DNA from: an uncultured Desulfurellaceae bacterium | GTDB taxonomy: Bacteria > Campylobacterota_A > Desulfurellia > Desulfurellales > Hippeaceae | Direction of reading: 5' to 3' | DNA length: 8,653 nucleotides | Assembly: GCA_913056505.1 (NCBI GenBank) | Contig: CAJXLZ010000032.1 | Span: forward strand, 1 to 8,653 | In this document: positions 1 to 6,338 of the stretch, one piece after another | Layout: each line of letters opens with the position of its first letter | How positions within the stretch are numbered: position 1 is the stretch's first letter | Program-made: the position numbers and the translations under genes | The notes under the pieces: model-generated | The model's database searches: none | Seen by the model: only the letters and a program-made list of their open reading frames with translations | Told to the model about the DNA's origin: nothing

Positions 1-9
1 GAGTTTTTG

Positions 10-37
10 TTTACTTTTTGCTCACTCAAAAAGTAAA
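10..37. repeat. Perfect 11-bp inverted repeat (hairpin)
   Basis: TTTACTTTTTG at 10-20 is the exact reverse complement of CAAAAAGTAAA at 27-37, with a 6-nt loop CTCACT. Neither strand has a clear run of T directly after the stem (GGG follows on plus, CAAAAACTC on minus), so it is not a textbook intrinsic terminator. It could still be the 3' end of a transcript entering from the left edge, or a small intergenic palindrome. The structure is directly visible; the role is unknown. Confidence 0.6.
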
Positions 38-127
38 GGGAATGGTATTCAATGCTGTTTATAAGAAAAGAATAATCCTAATTGGTATGATTTTTATAAA
101 GCGTTGGTAGGATAAAAAATGCGTAGC

Positions 128-173
128 GACATTCTAATGTCTAGATTCTGAGCCTTCGCGGGAATGACAATAG
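128..173. repeat. Dispersed palindromic repeat, copy A (partial)
   Basis: Positions 141-173 match 300-332 of copy B with about three mismatches in 33 bases, sharing the core ATTCTGAG.CTTCGCGGGAATGACA or a close variant. The left flank carries a short inverted repeat, GACAT (128-132) and ATGTC (137-141). Copy A lacks the TGTCATTCC left end seen in copy B, so it is a partial or degraded copy. Sequence of this general type (CATTCC...GGAATG palindromes with GCG..CGCGGG cores) is common as noncoding intergenic repeats in bacteria. It does not look like coding DNA. Confidence 0.65.
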
Positions 174-259
174 AAATTGAGGTAATGACAATAATAATAG
201 TGCGTAGATAATGAAAAATATGGGAATGACATTTTCTCTATTGTTACCCCGCAGCATCC

Positions 260-328
260 TGTCATTCCGTGCTTGACACGGAATCCGGATTCTATAAATC
301 TGGATTCTGAGCGTTCGCGGGAATGACA
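260..328. repeat. Dispersed palindromic repeat, copy B (69 bp, inverted ends)
   Basis: The left end TGTCATTCC (260-268) is the exact reverse complement of the right end GGAATGACA (320-328). Inside are an 8-bp hairpin, ATTCCGTG (264-271) with CACGGAAT (277-284), and a 12-bp perfect palindrome GAATCCGGATTC (281-292). Terminal inverted repeats, internal palindromes, small size and no coding potential fit a MITE- or REP-like dispersed element. No transposase or target-site duplication was identified, so mobility is inference. Confidence 0.7.
273..298 (+). promoter_or_regulatory. Weak promoter-like pair inside repeat copy B
   Basis: A consensus TTGACA at 273-278 is followed by TATAAA at 293-298. 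The spacer is only 14 bp, shorter than the usual 16-18 bp, so activity is doubtful. It is the best -35/-10 pair I could find upstream of hflK and would start transcription about 90 bp before the gene. It may simply be chance within a repeat. Confidence 0.2.
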
Positions 329-377
329 ATAATAAATAAGGGAATGACAATAATAAATTTGCAAAAAGGATTAGAAT

Positions 378-404
378 ATGTTACTCATATCAAATGGAAG
401 ATAG
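378..404 (+). other. Possible 8-codon upstream ORF overlapping hflK start
   Basis: An ATG at 378 is preceded at a good distance (7 nt) by AAAAGGA (364-370), the only Shine-Dalgarno-like sequence near the start of hflK. It reads eight codons (MLLISNGR) and stops with TAG at 402-404, overlapping the first bases of hflK in another frame. The hflK ATG at 394 has no Shine-Dalgarno of its own at normal distance. Translation of the short ORF could deliver ribosomes to hflK, but this is inferred from spacing only. Confidence 0.25.
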
Positions 405-1404
405 AAACGAGATAGAAAGCTTTATATCTAATATTTTTAAAAACTATAAAGACAAGATTAATATAAGGTTGCCCGGTATTTCATTCATTATTATAATTTT
501 TGTTGTATTATGGCTTTTAAGCGGAATATACACTGTTGCACCTGATGAAATTGGTGTGGTTAAACGCTTCGGTAAGTTTGAATATACGGTCAACCCCGGA
601 CTTCATTATCATTTGCCATATCCCATAGAATCTGTTTTAAAACCGAAAGTGGCTGAAATACAGAAAATGGAAATAGGCTACAGAACCATATCCATCGGTC
701 CGCCCGCGGTATACAGGGATGTCAATAAAGAATCATTGATGCTTACCGGCGATGAGAATATTGTTAGTATCCAATTTATATTGCAGTACAAAATAAAAGA
801 CCCTATCGCTTATCTTTTCAACGTTAAAAATGTCAGAAAAACGGTTAAAGACGTTGCTGAGGCTGCTATGCGTGAAGTTGTAGGAAAAATAAATATCGAT
901 GAAGTGCTGACATCGGGGAAATTTAAGGTGCAGCAGGATGTTAAATATGAGGTTCAGCATGTGCTTGATTCTTATAAAGCGGGCATAGCCATAAAGGTTG
1001 TGCAGTTGCAGGATGTGCATCCTCCGAAGCCTGTTATACAAGCCTTTAGAGATGTCGCATCAGCTAAAGAGGATAAAGTAAAAATTATTAATGAATCCGA
1101 GGGTTATAGAAATGATATTTTACCTAAGGCAAAAGGTGATGCACAGAAAATGCTTAATCAGGCTATAGCGTATAAACAATCAAAAATATTGCAGGCGCAG
1201 GGTGATACAAGTCGATTTCTTCAGATTTTAGCACAATACGAGAAAGCCAAAGATATAACAAGAACGAGGATGTATTTGGAAACTATGGAAGATGTATTGC
1301 CGAATGTCACAAAAATTGTAATCGATAAGAATTCATCAAAAAATATTACAAAGGTTCTGCCTCTAAAGAATTTTTTACAACTCAATAAGCAGGAAGAGAA
1401 ATGA
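394..1404 (+). CDS. hflK: HflK, SPFH/band 7 membrane protein, FtsH modulator
   Basis: HflK forms a hetero-oligomeric inner-membrane complex with HflC that surrounds and restrains the FtsH (HflB) AAA protease. The 336-aa protein has a short charged N-terminus, one membrane segment at about residues 29-47, then the SPFH/band 7 domain. Family signatures are VAPDEIGVVKRFGKF (48-62) and PGLHYHLPYPIE (68-79), followed by the helical region (about 215-300) rich in Glu, Lys, Ala and Gln. It lacks the Gly-rich N-terminal extension of enterobacterial HflK (419 aa in E. coli), which is usual outside enterics. The ATG at 394 is the only sensible start, since no other Met occurs before the membrane segment, but its Shine-Dalgarno is poor. 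The adjacent HflC gene overlaps its stop codon, which confirms the assignment as a pair. The family is certain; only start-site detail is uncertain. Confidence 0.95.
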   Translation: MEDRNEIESFISNIFKNYKDKINIRLPGISFIIIIFVVLWLLSGIYTVAPDEIGVVKRFGKFEYTVNPGLHYHLPYPIESVLKPKVAEIQKMEIGYRTISIGPPAVYRDVNKESLMLTGDENIVSIQFILQYKIKDPIAYLFNVKNVRKTVKDVAEAAMREVVGKINIDEVLTSGKFKVQQDVKYEVQHVLDSYKAGIAIKVVQLQDVHPPKPVIQAFRDVASAKEDKVKIINESEGYRNDILPKAKGDAQKMLNQAIAYKQSKILQAQGDTSRFLQILAQYEKAKDITRTRMYLETMEDVLPNVTKIVIDKNSSKNITKVLPLKNFLQLNKQEEK

Positions 1405-2264
1405 ATAAAAAATTAGGTGGCTTATTATTAGCAGTTGTTGTTTTAGCAGCTATTGTTTTGAGCGGGGCTTTATATAGTGTTGACCAGACAAAGCAGGCCA
1501 TAGTTTTGGAGTTTGGAAAGCCTGTTGGCGGAGTTAAAAATGCCGGTCTGCATATAAAAATGCCGTTTGTACAGCAGGTGATATATTTTGACAAGCGTCT
1601 ATTGGTTTATGATTCCCCGCCTACGGAAATTATCACTATGGATAAAAAGAATCTTATCATAGATAACTATGCTAAATGGTATATAGCAGATCCGCTTTTA
1701 TTCTACAAAAGCGTTGGTAATGAATCTGGTGCTCAAGCAAGGCTTGATGATATCGTGTATGCACAATTAAGGGTTGAGATGGGAAAGCATACATTATCGG
1801 ATATAGTTTCGAAATACAGAGACAAAATAATGACAACGGTCACAAAAAAATGTGCTGATCTCGGCAAAATGTATGGAATAAAGGTTGTTGATGTAAGAAT
1901 CAAAAGAGCTGATCTGCCTGAACAAAACGAAAAGCATGTTTTTGAAAGAATGAGGGCGGAACGCTCGAGAGAAGCAAAACGTTATAGATCCGAGGGTCAA
2001 GAAGAAGCAATAAAGATAAGATCACAGGCTGACCAGGAGCGGACAATTATTTTAGCTGAAGCCAAAAAGAAATCAGAAATTATAAAAGGCAACGGCGATG
2101 CCGAAGCAACAAAAATATACGCACAAGCATATAGCAAAGATAAAGAATTTTATAAATTTGCACGAAGTCTTGAAGCTTATAAAAATTCGCTGAAAAGCAA
2201 TTCAACATTCGTAATTTCGTCTGATTCGGATTTTGTAAAATATCTTTTTAAAAACAAAAAATAA
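1401..2264 (+). CDS. hflC: HflC, SPFH/band 7 membrane protein, FtsH modulator
   Basis: This is the partner of HflK in the FtsH-controlling complex of the inner membrane. The 287-aa protein has an N-terminal membrane anchor at about residues 4-25, a band 7 domain beginning near VDQTKQAIVLEFGKP (27-41), and the highly typical HflC stretch RIKRADLPEQNEKHVFERM (166-184). The latter leads into a long charged helix (about 185-245) ending in GDAEATKIYAQAYSKDKEFY (232-251). E. coli HflC is 334 aa; the shorter length here is common in other phyla. The start codon overlaps the hflK stop as ATGA (1401-1404), so the two are translationally coupled and should be made in similar amounts. No FtsH gene occurs in the window. 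No clear terminator follows it; the next gene begins 53 nt on. Confidence 0.95.
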   Translation: MNKKLGGLLLAVVVLAAIVLSGALYSVDQTKQAIVLEFGKPVGGVKNAGLHIKMPFVQQVIYFDKRLLVYDSPPTEIITMDKKNLIIDNYAKWYIADPLLFYKSVGNESGAQARLDDIVYAQLRVEMGKHTLSDIVSKYRDKIMTTVTKKCADLGKMYGIKVVDVRIKRADLPEQNEKHVFERMRAERSREAKRYRSEGQEEAIKIRSQADQERTIILAEAKKKSEIIKGNGDAEATKIYAQAYSKDKEFYKFARSLEAYKNSLKSNSTFVISSDSDFVKYLFKNKK

Positions 2265-2317
2265 AAATATAGACCGAAACAGGCATTTAAATTTACATAA
2301 AAATATAAGTTTGTAAT

Positions 2318-3547
2318 TTGGCAAAATCTTTCTATTATAGTCCGATGGTTGACAGGTTTTCGTCCAATATAAAAAACATACTGCACGGTTTTTTTCTGTC
2401 TGTAGCGATAACAATTGCAGAACCTTCTACTGTTTTGCCCATTATTGTAGAACATTTCAGCAGCAGCACTGTATTGATAGGTGCATTTACATCATTGCTT
2501 AAAGGCGGTTCTATACTGGCTCAACTATTCACAGCATTCTATGCCCAAAGCTACAGAAAAGTTATGCCATATCTACGTTTGGTTTTCTTTTTTAGGTTTT
2601 TAGCTTGGTTTTCAATAGGCTTATCCATATATCTGTTTGGAGATAAATATCCGAATATAACATTGCTATTTATGGCATTTGGGTTTTTTATATTCTCGCT
2701 TTCTGCAGGCTTTGGGGCAATATTTTTCCAGGAAATCATGGCAAAGGTTTTTACACATAGATATAGAGGAAGAACTGTGGCCGCAAAGCGTTTTTTTGCA
2801 GGATTGGGTGCAATAATCAGCGGCGGCGTTACAGGATTTGTGCTGCAGAATTATAACCCGCCTAATTCGTATGCTTACCTTTTTATGGTGAGTGCTTTTA
2901 TAATGTCTATTGGCTTTATATCGTTCGGCAGCATAAGAGAACCTGAAAAGTTTACGGTTACAAAAAGGGAAAAATATTTTACAGATTTTTTGAAAAATGT
3001 ATTTGTAATTCTAAAAGAAGATAAACGCCTTCAAATTCAAATATTGGTAATGTTAATCAGCTATTCATATCTATTTTCCATGCCCTTTGTTATTTTAAAG
3101 GCAAAATCAACATTTCATCTTGCAGGATGGCTGATCGGTGAATTTGTTGCCGTTCAAATGTTTGGAGCTATGCTGGGTAATATTATATGGGGTATACTAT
3201 CGCCGAGATTTAAACTTATAGCACAGATGTCTTTTTTGCTCGTAATAACGGCATTTATTATGGCGTTTTTCGCAAACACGCCGTTTTTATATGCTGTTTT
3301 CTTTTTCTTATTGGGCGCAGGTATAGATGGTTTCAAATTATCAAAATCAAACCTAATCTTAATTATAGCACCTGAAAATAAAAGACCTATTTATGTTGCT
3401 CTGCAGGCAAATCTAACATCCGTTGGTCTGTTTTTTGCTATACCGGGTGGTTTCATTTTGAAAATGTTGGGGTACAACGTGCTGTATATGTTTACAACAT
3501 CTTTATTATTAATAGGTTTCTTGCTTGCTAAAAAGCTGAGCGATTAG
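2318..3547 (+). CDS. MFS transporter, substrate unknown
   Basis: A 409-aa, strongly hydrophobic protein with about twelve predicted membrane segments, laid out as two halves of six with a charged cytoplasmic loop at about 205-235 (REPEKFTVTKREKYF). The loop after the fourth segment, HRYRGRTVAAKRFFAGLGAI (147-166), resembles the basic loops that MFS proteins carry. The C-terminal half has APENKRPIYVALQANL (351-366), a pattern seen in poorly characterised MFS members. Nothing in the sequence gives the substrate. The longest reading starts at a TTG (2318) without a good Shine-Dalgarno; an in-frame ATG at 2345 would remove nine residues and is an equally reasonable start. It follows hflC on the same strand after 53 nt and may be cotranscribed. 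Its stop codon overlaps that of the convergent patatin gene. Confidence 0.8.
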   Translation: MAKSFYYSPMVDRFSSNIKNILHGFFLSVAITIAEPSTVLPIIVEHFSSSTVLIGAFTSLLKGGSILAQLFTAFYAQSYRKVMPYLRLVFFFRFLAWFSIGLSIYLFGDKYPNITLLFMAFGFFIFSLSAGFGAIFFQEIMAKVFTHRYRGRTVAAKRFFAGLGAIISGGVTGFVLQNYNPPNSYAYLFMVSAFIMSIGFISFGSIREPEKFTVTKREKYFTDFLKNVFVILKEDKRLQIQILVMLISYSYLFSMPFVILKAKSTFHLAGWLIGEFVAVQMFGAMLGNIIWGILSPRFKLIAQMSFLLVITAFIMAFFANTPFLYAVFFFLLGAGIDGFKLSKSNLILIIAPENKRPIYVALQANLTSVGLFFAIPGGFILKMLGYNVLYMFTTSLLLIGFLLAKKLSD

Positions 3548-4416
3548 CTATTATTACCTTCAAATTTTTGCAGCGTGTCTTCTGCTGCCATTTTGCCTAT
3601 CTCTATCATTTCTTTAGATTTATGAAAGTCATATAATTCACATGAGTTTCTCGAAATATTTATAATGATATCCGGTTTATATTCCGCTATCCTATATCTT
3701 GTGATAAGGTTTTGCATCATAACTATAGAGATGCTCACTATATCGAAAATGCCCTCCTTATTATTTTTTAAGGGATTTTTGCTTTTTTCCCATAGCTTAA
3801 AAAAATGTGTTTTAAGTTTAGCTTGCTGTTTTATCTCATCTGGTGTTAAATGAACATTGTATTTACATTGAATATCAGCATTTACATCTACAGCGACTAT
3901 TAAATCGTTCATATCTGACATAACAGGAGCAATAGGCAATAAGTTCAATATGCCACCATCCACAAGATAGTGCCCATCTTTTTCAACCGGCGTAAAGACA
4001 GACGGTATGGAAATAGAAGCTCTTATCGCACTGAGCAGGTCACCCTTTTGGAGCCATACTTCCCGTTTTGACGTGGCATCTGTTGCAACCGCCGTATATT
4101 TTATAGGGAGATTTTCTATATTAACATTGCCAGTCATATTTCTTAAAACAGCAAATATTTTTTCACCTTTAATAACGCCATTATGGCCGATGGAAAAATC
4201 CAATAATTTCACCATATCTAATTTGTTTAAATGGCTAATCCAGTCAGTGTATGCCTCAAGAGCGCCGGCAGCATACATACCGCCAATAAGAGAGCCCATC
4301 GATGTTCCTGAGATTGATTTTATCTTATACCCATGTTTTTCTAATACCTTAATTACGCCTATATGTGCATATCCTCTTGCCGCGCCGCCTCCTAAAACTA
4401 AAGACACACTTTTCAT
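3544..4416 (-). CDS. Patatin-like phospholipase, RssA-type
   Basis: A 290-aa member of the bacterial patatin family, serine lipid acyl hydrolases using a Ser-Asp dyad. The oxyanion-hole motif GGGAARG is at residues 9-15, the nucleophile elbow GTSMG at 37-41 with Ser39 as nucleophile, and the catalytic Asp153 lies in DGG (153-155). All key residues are intact, so it should be active, probably on phospholipid or lysophospholipid. There is no signal peptide or membrane segment, so it is likely cytoplasmic or on the inner face of the membrane, and it lacks the outer-membrane barrel of PlpD-type proteins. The ATG at 4416 has GGTGA just upstream and a plausible promoter at 4444-4472. Length and layout fit the RssA/YchK group of about 300 aa. 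The physiological substrate is unknown. It is convergent with the MFS gene and divergent from kdsA. Confidence 0.9.
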   Translation of the reverse strand: MKSVSLVLGGGAARGYAHIGVIKVLEKHGYKIKSISGTSMGSLIGGMYAAGALEAYTDWISHLNKLDMVKLLDFSIGHNGVIKGEKIFAVLRNMTGNVNIENLPIKYTAVATDATSKREVWLQKGDLLSAIRASISIPSVFTPVEKDGHYLVDGGILNLLPIAPVMSDMNDLIVAVDVNADIQCKYNVHLTPDEIKQQAKLKTHFFKLWEKSKNPLKNNKEGIFDIVSISIVMMQNLITRYRIAEYKPDIIINISRNSCELYDFHKSKEMIEIGKMAAEDTLQKFEGNNS

Positions 4417-4443
4417 AAAATCACCATTCCAATATTCTTTATT

Positions 4444-4472
4444 TTTATACCCTTAAAAAATGTTTTATGCAA
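4444..4472 (-). promoter_or_regulatory. Predicted promoter of the patatin-like gene
   Basis: Read on the minus strand, TTGCAT (plus coordinates 4467-4472) and TATAAA (4444-4449) are separated by exactly 17 bp. The -10 matches consensus in five of six bases, the -35 only in three. Initiation would fall near 4437, giving a leader of about 20 nt that includes the GGTGA ribosome-binding site. Confidence 0.5.
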
Positions 4473-4481
4473 TTACTTTAT

Positions 4482-4510
4482 TTGACGATAAAACAGTATT
4501 TTGGTAAATT
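4482..4510 (+). promoter_or_regulatory. Predicted promoter of the kdsA-lptG-ppsR group
   Basis: TTGACG (4482-4487, five of six to consensus) lies 17 bp before TAAATT (4505-4510, four of six). Initiation would fall at about 4516-4518, which is at or next to the favoured kdsA start codon, so the transcript would be leaderless or nearly so. If kdsA instead started at the upstream ATG 4467, this pair would lie inside the coding region and another promoter would be needed. Confidence 0.4.
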
Positions 4511-4517
4511 GGTTACT

Positions 4518-5306
4518 ATGAAACATTTTTTTATTGCCGGTCCTTGCGTTATAGAATCAGAAAAGGTGGTTTTGGATATCGCTGAGGCTTTAAGTAGAAT
4601 AAGGGACAAATTTTCCATAGATATAATATTCAAAGCATCGTTTGATAAAGCCAATAGAACATCAATCGATTCTTTCAGAGGATTGGGTATAGATAAGGGA
4701 TTAAGAATATTATCTAAGGTAAAAAAACAGTTTAATTTTGAGATAACTACCGATATACATATACCGGATCAGGCTGAGATTGTCAAAGATGTTGTTGATA
4801 TTATACAAATTCCGGCATTTTTGTGCAGGCAAACAGATATTGTTGTAGCTGCTGCAAAAACTAAGAAAACCGTAAATATAAAAAAAGGCCAATTTATGGC
4901 GCCTTGGGATATGGAAAATATCGTTAAAAAGGTTGAATCTACCGGCAGCAACAATATTATGCTGACGGAACGCGGCTCAAGTTTCGGCTATAATAATCTT
5001 GTTGTAGATTTTAGGGGTATGCTTATTATGAAAGGGTTTGGCTATCCTGTAATTTATGATGTGACACATTCTATGCAGCTGCCCAGCTTGAAAAGCACAT
5101 CCGGCGGCACACCGGAATATGCAAAATATTTAGCTTATGCCGCAGCAAGTATTGGTGTAGATGGCCTATTCTGCGAGGTTCACACCAATCCCAAAGAGGC
5201 GCTTTCCGATGCCTCTACTATGCTTGATTTGAAAACATTTGAATCTATTGTACCTATAGTATTGCGTCATTGGGAAATATACGACAATTATGAAAATAAT
5301 TCATAA
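4518..5306 (+). CDS. kdsA: KdsA, 3-deoxy-8-phosphooctulonate (KDO-8-P) synthase
   Basis: KdsA condenses phosphoenolpyruvate with D-arabinose 5-phosphate to give KDO-8-phosphate, the precursor of the KDO that links lipid A to the LPS core; it acts in the cytoplasm. From the ATG at 4518 the protein is 262 aa. Motifs in order are AGPCVIES (7-14), FKASFDKANRTS (38-49), IQIPAFLCRQTD (96-107), KKGQFMAPWD (122-131), ERGSSFGYNNLVVDFR (151-166) and LSDAST (229-234). Cys10, His184, Glu220 and Asp231 align with the four metal ligands of Aquifex KdsA, so this is the metal-dependent class; E. coli KdsA has Asn in place of that Cys. An in-frame ATG at 4467 would add 17 residues not typical of the family, so 4518 is preferred although neither start has a good Shine-Dalgarno. 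The 3' end overlaps lptG by 17 nt. Confidence 0.95.
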   Translation: MKHFFIAGPCVIESEKVVLDIAEALSRIRDKFSIDIIFKASFDKANRTSIDSFRGLGIDKGLRILSKVKKQFNFEITTDIHIPDQAEIVKDVVDIIQIPAFLCRQTDIVVAAAKTKKTVNIKKGQFMAPWDMENIVKKVESTGSNNIMLTERGSSFGYNNLVVDFRGMLIMKGFGYPVIYDVTHSMQLPSLKSTSGGTPEYAKYLAYAAASIGVDGLFCEVHTNPKEALSDASTMLDLKTFESIVPIVLRHWEIYDNYENNS

Positions 5307-6330
5307 ATATATACTGCTGAATTTCATAAAAGTTTTTACTTTCTCGTTGCTTTTAAGTCTATTGCTTTTCTATATTGCGGATTTTTTCGGATCTATTTCT
5401 ACGGTAATACAGAATTCCGTCAACATATTATCTGTAATAGAATATTATATATATTATACGCCGGTTATCATCTATTGGAGTCTTCCGATTATCGTTGCTC
5501 TCTCCAGTCTTATTGCCTTGGGATTTCTATCTATGAGGAATGAAACTATAGTGATGCGTTCAAGCGGCATTAATATATTTAAGATTTCCTTTTCCATAAC
5601 TGTTTTTTCCATTTTTGCAGCTATTTTTATGTTTGTTTCAGATGAATTTATTATCAATAAGGCAGCAAATAAAGTTGCATATATAAAAAAATTTCAAATA
5701 GATAAAGATTATGGATCTGTTTGGTCAAAAAAAGGGCAATTTTTTATAAATATATCGCGTTTGCATAAGGATAAAGCAAAAAATATCAAAATATATAAAA
5801 TTTCTAAAGATGATAGAATTATCAAGGTAATATCTGCCAACGAGGGGATTGTAGGAAAAGATAAGCTTGTTTTGTACGGTGTTAATGAGACGAATTTGGT
5901 GGGCATGTTTAATAAAGTACATAAAACAAATCTTATTTTGAATATTAAATTAAAGCCTGAGGATTTTGTGCTATCCGATAAGGAACTGTCGATGCCATCT
6001 TTTAGCAGACTCATAAAAGATATGAAGGCATACCCGAGTGAATCTTATTACTATCGGGCGTCTATAATATTTAAACTTATGTACCCATTCTCATCTGTTA
6101 TTTTAACCATAATTTCTTTAATCTTTGTTCTTAAAATAACACCGAGGAAAAGTGATTTTATAAAAAATGTATTTTTAGGGGGGCTGATATTTACAGCTTA
6201 CTTAGGCATGCTTGTTGTATTGACATCTATGGGTAAAGCAGATATTATGCCGCCGGTTGTATCTATATTGATTTTTGTGCTTTTTAGTATAATCATTACA
6301 TTGTATAATATAATTAAATTAGGTGTGTAG
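5290..6330 (+). CDS. lptG: LptG-like (YjgP/YjgQ family) LPS export permease
   Basis: LptF and LptG are the membrane subunits of the LptB2FG ABC transporter, which extracts LPS from the inner membrane and passes it to LptC and LptA. The 346-aa protein has the family's layout: three N-terminal membrane segments (about 12-32, 58-80, 98-116), a periplasmic beta-rich domain (about 120-255) and three C-terminal segments (about 262-283, 294-313, 319-340). Signatures include RNETIVMRSSGINIFKIS (83-100) and GSVWSKKGQFFINISRL (142-158), the latter resembling the LptG form, LWAKDGNNFVYIERV, more than LptF. LptF and LptG are homologues, so the symbol is less certain than the family. The start lies within the last codons of kdsA (17-nt overlap), implying translational coupling. 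The other permease subunit and LptB are not in the window. Confidence 0.88.
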   Translation: MKIIHKYILLNFIKVFTFSLLLSLLLFYIADFFGSISTVIQNSVNILSVIEYYIYYTPVIIYWSLPIIVALSSLIALGFLSMRNETIVMRSSGINIFKISFSITVFSIFAAIFMFVSDEFIINKAANKVAYIKKFQIDKDYGSVWSKKGQFFINISRLHKDKAKNIKIYKISKDDRIIKVISANEGIVGKDKLVLYGVNETNLVGMFNKVHKTNLILNIKLKPEDFVLSDKELSMPSFSRLIKDMKAYPSESYYYRASIIFKLMYPFSSVILTIISLIFVLKITPRKSDFIKNVFLGGLIFTAYLGMLVVLTSMGKADIMPPVVSILIFVLFSIIITLYNIIKLGV

Positions 6331-6338
6331 GTGAATTT

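Larger units (their letters stand above)
160..360 (+). repeat. Degenerate 21-bp repeats, consensus GGGAATGACAATAATAAATAA
   Basis: GGGAATGACA or a one-base variant occurs at 160, 181 (GGTAATGACA), 222, 319 and 340. The spacing 160 to 181 and 319 to 340 is exactly 21 bp, and 181 to 222 is 41 bp, close to two units. The following bases are usually AATAATAAAT-like. The repeat unit therefore extends from the right end of the palindromic element into short tandem copies, which suggests slippage or repeated insertion at the element's end. Confidence 0.6.
1..393. other. Gene-free leader region upstream of hflK
   Basis: No convincing protein-coding gene lies here. Plus-strand reading frames entering from the left edge close by position 110 and have no recognisable sequence. 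The longer minus-strand frames over about 134-364 read through the repeat cluster and give low-complexity peptides typical of such repeats. The stretch contains the hairpin at 10-37, the repeats at 128-360 and presumably the hflK promoter. No strong promoter with standard spacing was identified. Confidence 0.7.

Noticed and set aside
160..360. Possible CRISPR array because of regularly spaced repeats
   Set aside because: Repeat cores are only about 10 bp, the 21-bp steps leave no unique spacers of 30 bp or more, and no cas genes are present.
134..364. Two overlapping minus-strand reading frames (69 and 76 codons) across the repeat cluster
   Set aside because: Both simply translate the palindromic repeats, giving recurrent CHSREGSESR- or LLSFPR-like peptides with no family resemblance; the DNA is better explained as noncoding repeats.
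394..2264. Alternative identity as flotillin or QmcA-type SPFH proteins
   Set aside because: Two adjacent, overlapping SPFH genes with the specific HflK (PGLHYHLPYPIE) and HflC (RADLPEQNEKHVFERM) signatures fit HflK/HflC far better than single-gene flotillin or QmcA.
2265..2317. Intrinsic terminator between hflC and the MFS gene
   Set aside because: The 53-nt gap is A/T-rich but contains no GC stem-loop followed by a T-run, so no terminator can be supported and cotranscription remains possible.
4007..4456. 149-codon plus-strand reading frame opposite the patatin gene
   Set aside because: The minus-strand patatin protein here has intact catalytic motifs, while the plus-strand translation is unrecognisable and Pro/Ser-rich; it is an antisense shadow.
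4467..4517. Upstream ATG of kdsA adding 17 residues
   Set aside because: The KdsA family normally begins a few residues before the AGPCVIES motif; the extra residues are atypical and have no ribosome-binding site, so ATG 4518 was preferred.
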